NCBI GenBank assembly: GCA_002353935.1
Contig: DEKP01000002.1
Coordinates: forward strand, 8,124 to 25,876
Source: Ruminococcaceae bacterium UBA2719
GTDB lineage: Bacteria > Bacillota > Clostridia > Oscillospirales > Acutalibacteraceae
DNA length: 17,753 bases
Reading direction: 5' to 3'
Below, one piece after another: positions 6,739 to 13,674 of the stretch (the first letter of the stretch is position 1; each line of letters starts with the position of its first letter). A program made the translations under genes and the position numbers. The notes below the pieces were generated by a model. It had not been told where the DNA came from. It did no database searches and saw only the letters and a list, made by a program, of their open reading frames with translations.

Positions 6739-8076
6739 TCAACTGTCCATAAGATAGTTTCTAAGTTTGTTATACGTTATTTCGTCTATCAACGCGTCTA
6801 CTTCTATGCCCCGGTCAGTGTATTCCTCACTGTAGACAACGCAGTCTTTTCTCAAAGCTCCCACCACTTTTGCCTTATCAAACGGCAAACAAAGCTTCAC
6901 CCTTTTGACCTTTTTCGGCAAATTATCCTCTATTGCTTCTAAAAGCTTGTCAATGCCTGTGCCGTATTTTGCGCTGATCCTAACCGCACCTGAAACATTA
7001 ACGCTGTCGTCAGATACCTTGTCTCTTTGCGGCAAAACTTCTTTGGATAAATCGCCTTTTGAAAAGCTGCTATTTAACAAGTCGCACTTGGTCAAGTCAC
7101 ACTTGGTCAAGTCGCACTTGTTGAGTACAGGAATAATCGGCTTGTCTTTACACCCCAGCTCATACAAAAGCTTGTTTGTGACTTCCAGGTGCAGCCTTGC
7201 TTCTTCGCTGGACGCATCGCATACGTTTAGGATAATATCCGCGTCGGCGGCTTCTTCGAGCGTAGACTTAAACGCCTCTACCAAATGGTGAGGTAAACGT
7301 CTGACAAGACCTACGGTGTCTATCAGCATAACCGAAACTCCGTTTTTGAGCTTTAACGCTCGCGAGGTGGGATCCAAGGTCGCAAAGAGCTTGTCCTCGC
7401 TTAGTACCCCGGCGTCGGTCAAAAAATTCATCAGCGTGCTTTTCCCTGCGTTAGTATAGCCAACTATCGCTACGGTGATAACGCCGTCTTTTTTTCTGCG
7501 ATTTCTCAACAGCGCACGGTGCTCCTCAACGTTTTTCAGTTGAGTCTTAAGCGTTTGGATGCGCGTGTTGATGTGTCTTCTGTCGGTCTCGAGCTTCGTT
7601 TCTCCCGGTCCGCGCGTACCTATGCCGCCGCCCAACCGAGACAAGGCAACTCCTTTTCCCGAAAGACGCGGAAGCATATATTTGAGCTGAGCAAGCTCCA
7701 CCTGAATTTTACCCTCGGCGCTTTTGGCGCGCAGAGCAAAAATATCAAGAATCAGCATCGTGCGGTCAATAACCCTAACGTCTGTTATCTCTTCAATATT
7801 TCTGATTTGCACAGGCGTAAGCTCGGTGTCAAATATTATCAGCTCAATGTCCTCTTGATCACAAAAGGTTTTGATTTCTTCCAGCTTTCCGCTTTTGACA
7901 CAGGTTGCAGGCTCTTTTTTGTCGAGCTTTTGCGATATCGAGGCTATAGCCTCTGCTCCCGCGCTTTTTGCCAGCTCAAAGAGCTCCTCCATTGAGCTTT
8001 CTGCGTCATATTCTCCGGTATCCACACCAACAAGCAGGGCTTTTACGGGCTTTTTCTCATTTGCAGTCAGTTCCAT
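6739..8076 (-). CDS. hflX: Ribosome-associated GTPase HflX
   Basis: HflX binds the 50S subunit and splits stalled or hibernating ribosomes. 445 residues, slightly longer than usual. The N-terminal HflX domain (about 1-195) includes LSRLGGGIGTRGPGETKLE, followed by a helical segment rich in basic residues and the GTPase domain: P-loop GYTNAGKST (206-214), DTVG (253-256), NKCD (319-322) and SAK (368-370). Between NKCD and SAK there is extra sequence beginning with a tandem triplication of the KCDL motif (319-334) and running on to about 360 in a rough five-residue rhythm. GGAG lies about 7 bases before the ATG, and a strong promoter lies at 8115-8143. It is probably monocistronic. Whether the insert affects GTP binding is unknown. 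Confidence 0.95.
   Translation of the reverse strand: MELTANEKKPVKALLVGVDTGEYDAESSMEELFELAKSAGAEAIASISQKLDKKEPATCVKSGKLEEIKTFCDQEDIELIIFDTELTPVQIRNIEEITDVRVIDRTMLILDIFALRAKSAEGKIQVELAQLKYMLPRLSGKGVALSRLGGGIGTRGPGETKLETDRRHINTRIQTLKTQLKNVEEHRALLRNRRKKDGVITVAIVGYTNAGKSTLMNFLTDAGVLSEDKLFATLDPTSRALKLKNGVSVMLIDTVGLVRRLPHHLVEAFKSTLEEAADADIILNVCDASSEEARLHLEVTNKLLYELGCKDKPIIPVLNKCDLTKCDLTKCDLLNSSFSKGDLSKEVLPQRDKVSDDSVNVSGAVRISAKYGTGIDKLLEAIEDNLPKKVKRVKLCLPFDKAKVVGALRKDCVVYSEEYTDRGIEVDALIDEITYNKLRNYLMDS
7078..7120. repeat. 15-bp tandem repeat at the G4 motif of hflX
   Basis: Nearly three copies of the plus-strand unit gtcgcacttggtcaa, with one substitution in the second copy. They encode N/T-KCDL repeated three times (residues 319-333). 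Only the first copy is preceded by Asn and so can serve as the true NKxD guanine-specificity motif. Confidence 0.93.
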
Positions 8077-8114
8077 TTTTTGCTCCGATTCTCTAAATTT
8101 TTATAACTATAGCT

Positions 8115-8143
8115 ATTATAACCGAGCTCTTATCTTTTGTAAA
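8115..8143 (-). promoter_or_regulatory. Promoter of hflX
   Basis: The minus strand carries TTTACA (8138-8143), a 17-base spacer and a perfect TATAAT (8115-8120). The start would be near 8108, about 30 nt upstream of the hflX ATG, so hflX is transcribed separately from the Q-rich genes. Confidence 0.85.
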
Positions 8144-8376
8144 TACAAAAAGCGCGGTGTTTATATGTAACCCTGACGCAACATAGCAAAACTCTTAAAA
8201 GTACGGCGCTTACCTATATTGTCTAAAGGTGTGGATCAATTTATGCCTGCTTATATATCGTGGACTCAAATTTATATTTTATTTTTTCAACATTTATGCT
8301 ATACTGACGGTATTAAGATCTAATGACAGCTACAAAGCAGCTTGAGCCTTTCTCCTTGTTTGACAACTTATAATCA
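8144..8376. other. Intergenic stretch without a recognised gene
   Basis: With the promoter and leader of hflX this makes a 300-bp gap between hflX and the Q/N-rich gene. I find no tRNA, no convincing terminator and no conserved small gene. An extended -10-like TGCTATACT occurs on the plus strand at 8297-8305, but it has no matching -35 and no gene follows in that direction. Confidence 0.4.
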
Positions 8377-8940
8377 TTATATAATCAAATACATCAAGGC
8401 TAATATAATCGAGCTGTCAGCGCCGTCGTTAGATAAAATCGCTATGAGCAGCATAATAAGGGTTTTTTCCTTATCCTTAAAAAATGAATCCAATATATCC
8501 GTCCCGGAGTTAAGGTGGACGTTGTTTGTCGGCAAATTTTGAGAATACGCATTCTGCACGGTATCATTGTTCCAAGACCCTTTTTGCGAAGGTTCCTTTT
8601 GCAAAGGTTCCTTTTGCAAAGGTTCCTTTTGCGAAGGTTCCTTTTGCGAAGGTTCCTTTTGCAAAGGTTCCTTTTGAGGAGATTCGTCCTGTGCAGCGCC
8701 TTTCTCCGAAAAGCCCTGCCGACCTCCTCTGTTTTGAAAAGGCTCATTATTAAAGCTTTTATTTTGCGAAGGTTCATTTGGCGAATGTTCGGTATGAGAC
8801 TGCCCACGGCGAAAGTTAACTTGACTGTTGCGGCGAGCGTTGTTTTGAGAGCCATATGGCGAGCTGCCCGATCGGTTTGCCGGAGAATACATCTGTTGTA
8901 TTCTCTCGAGCGCTTCTTGTTCATAAGAATTTTGCGGCAT
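8377..8940 (-). CDS. Q/N-rich repeat protein with hydrophobic C-terminus
   Basis: No function recognised. 187 residues. A short helical N-terminus (MPQNSYEQEALERIQQMYS) is followed by a long disordered, Q/N/S/P-rich middle (about 20-145) and a conserved-looking end (about 147-187) with two hydrophobic stretches, TLIMLLIAIL and SSIILALMYLII, separated by SNDGAD. The middle contains six perfect-length KEP(L/S)Q units from a 15-bp array at 8586-8675, and the five-residue rhythm continues in degenerate form on both sides. A GAGAGGGG ribosome site precedes the ATG. The gene starts 14 bp after the 191-residue gene, so the three Q/N-rich genes form one unit. The C-terminus could be a membrane hairpin or a protein-interaction helix pair. 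The middle probably varies freely, as other frames are also open there. Confidence 0.75.
   Translation of the reverse strand: MPQNSYEQEALERIQQMYSPANRSGSSPYGSQNNARRNSQVNFRRGQSHTEHSPNEPSQNKSFNNEPFQNRGGRQGFSEKGAAQDESPQKEPLQKEPSQKEPSQKEPLQKEPLQKEPSQKGSWNNDTVQNAYSQNLPTNNVHLNSGTDILDSFFKDKEKTLIMLLIAILSNDGADSSIILALMYLII
8586..8675. repeat. Six 15-bp tandem repeats in the Q-rich gene
   Basis: Six consecutive copies of the plus-strand unit gc(g/a)aaggttcctttt, varying only at one position. They encode KEPLQ/KEPSQ. Degenerate copies at 8766-8795 are in the same 15-bp register, six units away, so the intervening 8676-8765 is probably decayed array. The repeat keeps several frames open on both strands, which explains the many overlapping open frames here. 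Confidence 0.96.
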
Positions 8941-8954
8941 ATGCTACCCCTCTC

Positions 8955-9530
8955 TTAAAACGGTGAAAAATCTTTAAAGTACGGCAAAAGCCTCATCATT
9001 TTCATCATCTTTTCGGCTTCGTCGAGCTTTTTTCTGCGTTCTATAGACAAAAACGGCCTTATCGCATTCAAAAGCCTTGTCGTATCGTCCTCTTTTCTTA
9101 AACTGCCCAATATCGGCGCAAGCTTTGTAATCATGCTAAGCGAATCCCCGCCCATCAGGCTTGACAGGTCCGACATGGGTGAAGACTGCTGCGCGTTGTT
9201 TTTTGACAAGCCTGCCAAAAGATTTTGGATTTGATTTTGCTGAGAAGGATTTTGCGACAGTCCCATAAGCAAATTTTGAAGCTGATTTTGATTAGGCTCT
9301 TGTGACTGAGCCGCTTGTGGCTGCGTTGATTGTTCCAACGGTGTTTGCGGTATCGACTGCGCCGACACGTTACTTCCAAAATCCGGCAACGCGCCAACTT
9401 GCGGCTGCGGGGAAGGTTGATTTTCGCTATGTAAGCTATCGCCGCCCAACATCGACGAAAGCTCCCTGATTTGTTTAAGCGACTCGGGGTCGCTTAACAG
9501 TTCGTTTATTTTACTGCTTAAATCATCCAT
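8955..9530 (-). CDS. Uncharacterised Q/N-rich protein with helical ends
   Basis: Function not recognised. 191 residues. The N-terminal helix (MDDLSSKINELLSDPESLKQIRELSSMLGG) and the C-terminal block (about 132-189: ITKLAPILGSLRKEDDTTRLL, then IRPFLSIERRKKLDEAEKMMKMMRLLP) look conserved. The middle is a Q/N/S/P-rich linker. Two internal repeats are visible: a 17-residue pair at 82-98 and 99-115 (NQLQNLLMGLSQ and NQIQNLLAGLSK), and LSSxxGGDSL at 24-33 and 122-131. No signal peptide. It starts 2 bp after the stop of the 77-residue gene and ends 14 bp before the next, so the three are almost certainly co-transcribed and coupled. I recall similar small proteins in other Clostridia, always annotated as hypothetical. 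Confidence 0.8.
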   Translation of the reverse strand: MDDLSSKINELLSDPESLKQIRELSSMLGGDSLHSENQPSPQPQVGALPDFGSNVSAQSIPQTPLEQSTQPQAAQSQEPNQNQLQNLLMGLSQNPSQQNQIQNLLAGLSKNNAQQSSPMSDLSSLMGGDSLSMITKLAPILGSLRKEDDTTRLLNAIRPFLSIERRKKLDEAEKMMKMMRLLPYFKDFSPF

Positions 9531-9532
9531 AA

Positions 9533-9766
9533 TTAACCCATCAATTTTTTAATTATCGCCTGAGCCTGAGGTGTGGCGAGAAATTTTTTTGCTCTTTCCT
9601 CATCGCCCAAAAGGCTGCGGATTTTTTCATTATCGGATGTGCTCATGTTTTTTAACATATTGTCCAAATTTCCGCTTTGTATAGCAGAAATCAGCTGATC
9701 TTTAGGAATATTCATCTTTTTTGAGAGCTGAGAAGCCAGCTTATTTATTTTTTCATTGTCAGACAT
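9533..9766 (-). CDS. Small uncharacterised helical protein
   Basis: Function not recognised. 77 residues, predicted all-helical and soluble. SDNEKI occurs twice (2-7 and 44-49), and the C-terminus LATPQAQAIIKKLMG looks like a conserved family end. It has a strong ribosome site, GAGGTGA, about 4 bases before the ATG, and is the first gene of the three-gene Q/N-rich unit. It is divergent from the phosphodiesterase gene across a 57-bp gap. Confidence 0.8.
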   Translation of the reverse strand: MSDNEKINKLASQLSKKMNIPKDQLISAIQSGNLDNMLKNMSTSDNEKIRSLLGDEERAKKFLATPQAQAIIKKLMG

Positions 9767-9785
9767 ATACTCACCTCAATTATAT

Positions 9786-9814
9786 ACTATGCAGATATAA
9801 AAACTTTATGTCAG
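9786..9814 (-). promoter_or_regulatory. Possible promoter of the three-gene Q/N-rich unit
   Basis: CTGACA (9809-9814) and CATAGT (9786-9791) are separated by 17 bases on the minus strand, with a start near 9779, just before the GAGGTGA ribosome site. Both boxes are imperfect. A TATAAT at 9779-9784 is the other candidate -10 but would leave almost no leader. Confidence 0.4.
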
Positions 9815-9823
9815 GAGATTAGT

Positions 9824-10291
9824 ATGAAAATTATCGTTGTATCAGACTCACACGGCTCTTCATATGAGCTAAAAAAAATACTTGATATGCACAAAAACGC
9901 CGACGTTGTCGTTCATTGCGGTGACAGCCGCGGTGAAATGGACAGCCTGAAAATGATATACAAGGACAAAATGTACTTTGAAGTCAAGGGTAACTGCGAC
10001 TTAGGCTCTACCTTGCCAAACACCCTGACCTTTGATTTGGACGGTATAAGATTTTTTGTCACGCACGGTCACCTGTACAATGCAAAGCTCACCCTGTATA
10101 ACCTTATCTGTGCGGCAAGAGAAAATTCGGCAAACGTTCTTTTGTTCGGGCATACGCACCAATCACTTTGCGACTATGACGACGGTCTGTATATAATAAA
10201 CCCCGGCTCGTGCTCAGGCTATAACGCAACCTATGCTCTAATCGAAACCAACAACGGCAAAATTCTGACAAATATTTTAAATATAAATTAA
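9824..10291 (+). CDS. YfcE/MJ0936-type metallophosphoesterase
   Basis: Small cytosolic phosphodiesterase of the calcineurin-like superfamily, 155 residues. The two-metal site is complete: DSH (D8, H10), CGD (D34), GNCD (N57), THGH (H81) and GHTH (H110, H112), followed by NPGS. Members hydrolyse model phosphodiesters with Mn; the natural substrate is unknown for most. An AGGAG ribosome site lies 6-7 bases before the ATG. It is divergent from the Q/N-rich genes and followed by 180 bp without a gene, so it is probably transcribed alone. No terminator is obvious after it. Confidence 0.92.
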   Translation: MKIIVVSDSHGSSYELKKILDMHKNADVVVHCGDSRGEMDSLKMIYKDKMYFEVKGNCDLGSTLPNTLTFDLDGIRFFVTHGHLYNAKLTLYNLICAARENSANVLLFGHTHQSLCDYDDGLYIINPGSCSGYNATYALIETNNGKILTNILNIN

Positions 10292-10416
10292 CTGTATATT
10301 TTAGGCGATACCGTACAATTCAGGTGTGCGGATTTGTTGAGGTGCATTTTTTGTCGAATATACAAATAATCGGTATACCTACTGACGTATGAACGCTAAA
10401 TTCAATTTATGAAGTA

Positions 10417-10445
10417 TTGCCTTTAGTTCAAAAATATGATAGAAT
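10417..10445 (+). promoter_or_regulatory. Promoter of holB-ricT
   Basis: TTGCCT (10417-10422), a 17-base spacer and TAGAAT (10440-10445). The start would be near 10452, about 20 nt upstream of the holB ATG at 10472. A TTG at 10460 would be only some 8 nt into the transcript, which favours the ATG. Confidence 0.65.
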
Positions 10446-10471
10446 AATAAGGTAGATAGTTGGGTGAATTT

Positions 10472-11407
10472 ATGTCTGAATATAATTTTGAAAATTCTAA
10501 ACCGCAAATTAAATCAGAGTTAAAACCGAATATCAACCCTGATTTAAAAAAAAGCTTTGAAGCGAACATTAAAACGCGTTTTAAAACACATTTTAGCGAT
10601 ATTCTGAATAAAAATCTTTTGCAAAACGCTATCCTTTTAGAGGGCACAGATAAAGAGACAAGAGATATGGCGGCAAAGTTTTTTTCTGCCTATGCGGTAT
10701 GCAAAAGTGAGCAAAAGCCCTGTCTTGACTGTAACCCGTGCAAAAAGGTTATAAATGATATCCACCCCGATATTATAAAAATCAACCCTTCGGGCGCAGC
10801 AAATATAGTAAAGCTCAAAGATTTGCGCGAGGCGCTCAAAAAAGCCGACATAGCTCCAAACGAAGCGGACAAAAAAGTTTTTGTAATTCTCGACGCTGAC
10901 AAAACTCTTCGGGAAGATTCTCAAAACACGCTCTTGAAAACTGTAGAAGAGCCTACGTCAGATGTTCTTTTTATTTTCACAGCTGAGAATTCTTTGGCGC
11001 TTTTGCCCACGATTTTGTCGCGTCTTCAGGTTATAAACTTGAACGCCTCTATAGACTTTGACAGCGAAACAAGCCTTTTGGCTCAAAAAATAGCCGACGC
11101 GATCATCTCAATAAACGAGTACGAGCTTTTGCTCGAGCTCAATAAAATCAAAAACAACGCGCAGCTTACCGAGGTGTTAAAATTCATCGAGGAGTATTTA
11201 AGACTTGCTCTGTTAAGTTCGGGAAAACAAAAAAGTTCAAGCTCTTTCACCGCTCAAAAGCTATCTAAAAAACTGACAAAAGAGAGAATCCTGTCTTTGC
11301 TCGACGTTACCCGTCAGGCAAAGCTTGATTCAAAAACAAACATAGATACAAAACTGCTTTGTACTTTTATATGCACAAAATACAGGAGGATTTCATGGCA
11401 GAAGTAA
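10472..11407 (+). CDS. holB: DNA polymerase III subunit delta'
   Basis: Clamp-loader subunit delta', part of the complex that loads the beta clamp. 311 residues. AAA+ fold: a degenerate P-loop region (LLEGTDKETRD, 55-65) lacking GKT, as expected for the non-ATPase delta'; four cysteines C77, C84, C87 and C90 for zinc; KVFVILDADKTLREDSQNTLLKTVEEP; and SRLQ at 183-186 where most delta' have SRCQ. The first 38 residues, K/N-rich, form an extension before the usual FSDI start. The ATG at 10472 has GGTGA just upstream; the TTG at 10460 is a weaker choice. It overlaps ricT by 13 bp, the Bacillota holB-yaaT order. Confidence 0.9.
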   Translation: MSEYNFENSKPQIKSELKPNINPDLKKSFEANIKTRFKTHFSDILNKNLLQNAILLEGTDKETRDMAAKFFSAYAVCKSEQKPCLDCNPCKKVINDIHPDIIKINPSGAANIVKLKDLREALKKADIAPNEADKKVFVILDADKTLREDSQNTLLKTVEEPTSDVLFIFTAENSLALLPTILSRLQVINLNASIDFDSETSLLAQKIADAIISINEYELLLELNKIKNNAQLTEVLKFIEEYLRLALLSSGKQKSSSSFTAQKLSKKLTKERILSLLDVTRQAKLDSKTNIDTKLLCTFICTKYRRISWQK

Positions 11408-12261
11408 TAGGCGTTAGATTTAAAGATTTAGGAAAAATATATTATTTTGATCCGGTAGGCAAAAAGCCGAATAACGGCGATCTCGTTATAGTAGAAACCT
11501 CGCGCGGAATAGAATGCGGCGAGGTGGCTCTGGAAAACCACGAGGTAAGCGAAGACCAGATTGTTTTTCCGCTTAAAAAAATGATAAGAATCGCCACAAA
11601 AGAAGACAAAAAACACCTTGAAAAAAACAAAAAGAAAGAAAAAGAAGCTTTAAAAATCTGCGAGAAAAAAATTCTTGAACATAAACTTAGCATGAAGCTT
11701 GTAGATGTTGAATATACTTTTGATAACTCTAAAATCTTATTCTACTTTACCTCAGACGGCAGAGTGGATTTCAGAGCGCTGGTAAAAGATCTGGCAAGCG
11801 TTTTCAAAACCAGAATAGAGCTTAGACAAATCGGCGTCAGGGATGAAGCAAAAATGCTGGGCGGACTGGGCGTATGCGGAAAACCGTTTTGCTGTTCGAG
11901 CTTCTTGGGAGAGTTTCAGCCTGTTTCAATAAAGATGGCAAAGGATCAGGGCTTGTCGCTTTCACCGACTAAAATCTCGGGCACCTGTGGACGCCTCATG
12001 TGCTGTTTAAAATACGAAGAAGACGCATACATAGATATGCTAAAGCACACCCCTAAGGTCGGAGCTATCGTCAAAACTCCGTTGGGCAGAGGCCTGGTGG
12101 TAGAGAGCAACCTGCTTTCTTCAACATTAAAGGTGAAAATGGATAACACCCCCAACGATGCAGCACCCCAGACCTTTAAGGTAAAAGATGTAAAAATTAT
12201 TAAAGACGGATACATCAAGGTCAACAAGCAGGAGCTTGAAGAATTAAAAGACCTTGAATAA
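11395..12261 (+). CDS. ricT: RicT (YaaT), PSP1 C-terminal domain protein
   Basis: In Bacillus RicT (YaaT) is a subunit of the iron-sulfur RicA-RicF-RicT complex that stimulates RNase Y processing and affects sporulation and competence. 288 residues. The N-terminal part begins MAEVIGVRFKDLGKIYYFDP; a lysine-rich helix (about 70-98) is followed by the PSP1 C-terminal domain. The cluster-binding cysteines are present: C161, C166, C167, C198, C203 and C204 (GVCGKPFCCSSF and GTCGRLMCCLKYE). A GGAGG ribosome site precedes the ATG at 11395, which I prefer over an in-frame ATG 36 bases earlier inside holB. Genes for RicA and RicF are not in the window. Confidence 0.94.
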   Translation: MAEVIGVRFKDLGKIYYFDPVGKKPNNGDLVIVETSRGIECGEVALENHEVSEDQIVFPLKKMIRIATKEDKKHLEKNKKKEKEALKICEKKILEHKLSMKLVDVEYTFDNSKILFYFTSDGRVDFRALVKDLASVFKTRIELRQIGVRDEAKMLGGLGVCGKPFCCSSFLGEFQPVSIKMAKDQGLSLSPTKISGTCGRLMCCLKYEEDAYIDMLKHTPKVGAIVKTPLGRGLVVESNLLSSTLKVKMDNTPNDAAPQTFKVKDVKIIKDGYIKVNKQELEELKDLE

Positions 12262-12410
12262 AACAAAGGACATTTTTTGCAAAATACGTTGCAATGCCAA
12301 ACTGTTTATGCCGCAGGACCTGTCCTCTTATAGTCGAGTTATACCGCTCAAAAATCCATCTGCACAGGTCAGAATTATTTGGTTTTGAACTAAAAATTTT
12401 GTCAAAATAA

Positions 12411-12438
12411 TTGCTTTTTTAAAAAATTATGTTACAAT
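12411..12438 (+). promoter_or_regulatory. Promoter of the ferredoxin gene
   Basis: TTGCTT (12411-12416), a 16-base A/T-only tract apart from one G, and TACAAT (12433-12438) preceded by TG (extended -10). The start would be near 12445, before AAGGAGG at about 12452-12458. Confidence 0.65.
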
Positions 12439-12467
12439 GAAACCATAAACATAAGGAGGTTAATATT

Positions 12468-12638
12468 ATGGCATATGTAATTTCTGATGATTGCATCTCT
12501 TGCGGTGCTTGTGCTGACGAATGTCCTTGCGGCGCTATCAGCGAAGGCGACGGCAAATATGTTATCGACGCTGACACTTGTGCAGAGTGCGGTGCATGCG
12601 AATCTGTTTGTCCTGTAGGAGCTCCACACGCTGAATAA
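12468..12638 (+). CDS. 2[4Fe-4S] clostridial-type ferredoxin
   Basis: Low-potential electron carrier for anaerobic redox enzymes such as pyruvate:ferredoxin oxidoreductase or hydrogenase. 56 residues, the typical size. The two cluster motifs are intact: C9, C12, C15, C19-P and C38, C41, C44, C48-P, both CxxCxxCxxxCP. A consensus AAGGAGG lies about 10 bases before the ATG. It is monocistronic, with its own promoter and a perfect terminator. Its codon choice is more uniform than that of its neighbours, which suggests high expression. It lies between ricT and trmN, which are close together in Bacillus. Confidence 0.97.
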   Translation: MAYVISDDCISCGACADECPCGAISEGDGKYVIDADTCAECGACESVCPVGAPHAE

Positions 12639-12653
12639 TTATCTGCAAATTTT

Positions 12654-12691
12654 AACGCCGAAGCGATATCGCTTCGGCGTTTTGCTTTTTT
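12654..12691 (+). terminator. Terminator of the ferredoxin gene
   Basis: A perfect 28-base palindrome (12654-12681), GC-rich at the core stem, followed by TTGCTTTTTT. It starts 16 bp after the ferredoxin stop. Confidence 0.95.
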
Positions 12692-12821
12692 GTCACACTT
12701 TCTCAAAACTATAATTTTACTATTAACACAATTATTTTCGTAATCTGTACATCAAAATTAAGCGCCGTCTACACAACTTCTCGTGTCAATTGATATTTGC
12801 GTTTACGATCCCGATTGCTGA

Positions 12822-12850
12822 TTGCTAAATAATCAAAAGTGTGCTAAAAT
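12822..12850 (+). promoter_or_regulatory. Promoter of trmN-rsmI
   Basis: TTGCTA (12822-12827), 17 bases, and TAAAAT (12845-12850) with TG one base upstream (extended -10). The start would be near 12857, leaving a leader of about 65 nt. The leader has a good AAAGGAG (12869-12875) that is too far from the ATG at 12922 to serve it. Confidence 0.65.
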
Positions 12851-12921
12851 ACGACTGAGAAAATAAAGAAAGGAGAAATAATAAAAGCTGTCTTAGTATA
12901 GTTTCTATTATAAAAAGCGAC

Positions 12922-13674
12922 ATGAAAAGAACAGAACCGCTCGGCGATAACATAAAGATATTTGTAAGCGATAATCATCACTTTACTACCGACACAATAT
13001 TGCTCGCAAATTTTGCAAACGCTAAAAAGAAAGACTTGTGCGCGGATCTTGGTACCGGCTGCGGCACTATTCCTCTTTTGTTTTGCCGCCAAAACGCTCC
13101 TTTTCATATTGACGCCGTCGATATTCAACAAGAAGCGATAGAGCTTTTAAAAGACAGCATAGATATGAACTCAAAAAACGGGATAGAAAGCGTAAAAAAC
13201 ATATCCCCGCTTTTAGCTGATATAAAAGACCTCGATAATATTTTAGAAAAGGGCAAATACACCCTCATCACCTGCAACCCACCCTACACCTCAGACGGCG
13301 CAGGTATAAAGCCCCCTAAAGAATCAAAGAGCACCGCTCATTTTGAAACAGAATGTACGATAGACGATATCTGCCGCATATCGTCAAAGCTTTTGCAGTT
13401 TTCAGGCAGACTGTGTTTGTGTCAGCGGCCTCAAAGGCTGAGCGATATAATAATGTCGCTAAAAAAATACAACTTAGAGCCAAAGCGACTGCGGCTTGTT
13501 CAGGGCAGAGCACAAAAGCCGCCAAAGCTGTTTTTGCTTGAAGCGCGCCTTGGCGCAAATCCGGGGTTTTTAACTGTTGACCCTACGCTGATCATAGAAA
13601 AAGACGACGGCTCTTTTACAGATGAAATGCTAAAAATTTACGGAAAATACAAAGAGGGCTATAAAGATGAATAA
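12922..13674 (+). CDS. trmN: tRNA1(Val) A37 N6-methyltransferase family (TrmN/YabB)
   Basis: SAM-dependent N6-adenine methyltransferase of the TrmN6/YfiC family, in Bacillus called YabB; the E. coli member methylates A37 of tRNA-Val. 250 residues. The SAM-binding motif is DLGTGCG (42-48), the acidic ribose-binding strand is AVDIQQ, and the catalytic NPPY is at 119-122. The N-terminus (IKIFVSDNHHFTTDTILLANF) matches the family's start, supporting the ATG at 12922 although no Shine-Dalgarno lies at the normal distance. It overlaps rsmI by 8 bp, as in the yabB-(yazA)-yabC order. PrmC was considered because of NPPY, but the N-terminal helical domain of PrmC is absent. Confidence 0.9.
   Translation: MKRTEPLGDNIKIFVSDNHHFTTDTILLANFANAKKKDLCADLGTGCGTIPLLFCRQNAPFHIDAVDIQQEAIELLKDSIDMNSKNGIESVKNISPLLADIKDLDNILEKGKYTLITCNPPYTSDGAGIKPPKESKSTAHFETECTIDDICRISSKLLQFSGRLCLCQRPQRLSDIIMSLKKYNLEPKRLRLVQGRAQKPPKLFLLEARLGANPGFLTVDPTLIIEKDDGSFTDEMLKIYGKYKEGYKDE

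Noticed and set aside
8281..8305. Plus-strand promoter TGCTATACT
   Set aside because: There is no acceptable -35 at 16-18 bp, and no gene or terminator-bounded RNA follows on that strand.
8586..8675. CRISPR array
   Set aside because: Units are directly adjacent 15-mers with no spacers.
8442..8958. Alternative open frames rich in KRNL, AKVPF or LLRRF repeats
   Set aside because: A 15-bp repeat without stops keeps several frames open at once; only the 187-residue minus frame has a ribosome site, operon spacing and a non-repeat conserved-looking end.
11359..11394. Earlier start of ricT inside holB
   Set aside because: The GGAGG site is placed for the ATG at 11395, and MAEVIGVRFK is the natural family start.
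12869..12880. A leader peptide after the strong AAAGGAG upstream of trmN
   Set aside because: No ATG, GTG or TTG lies at a usable distance; the best-placed codons are ATA and the frame stops after a few codons.
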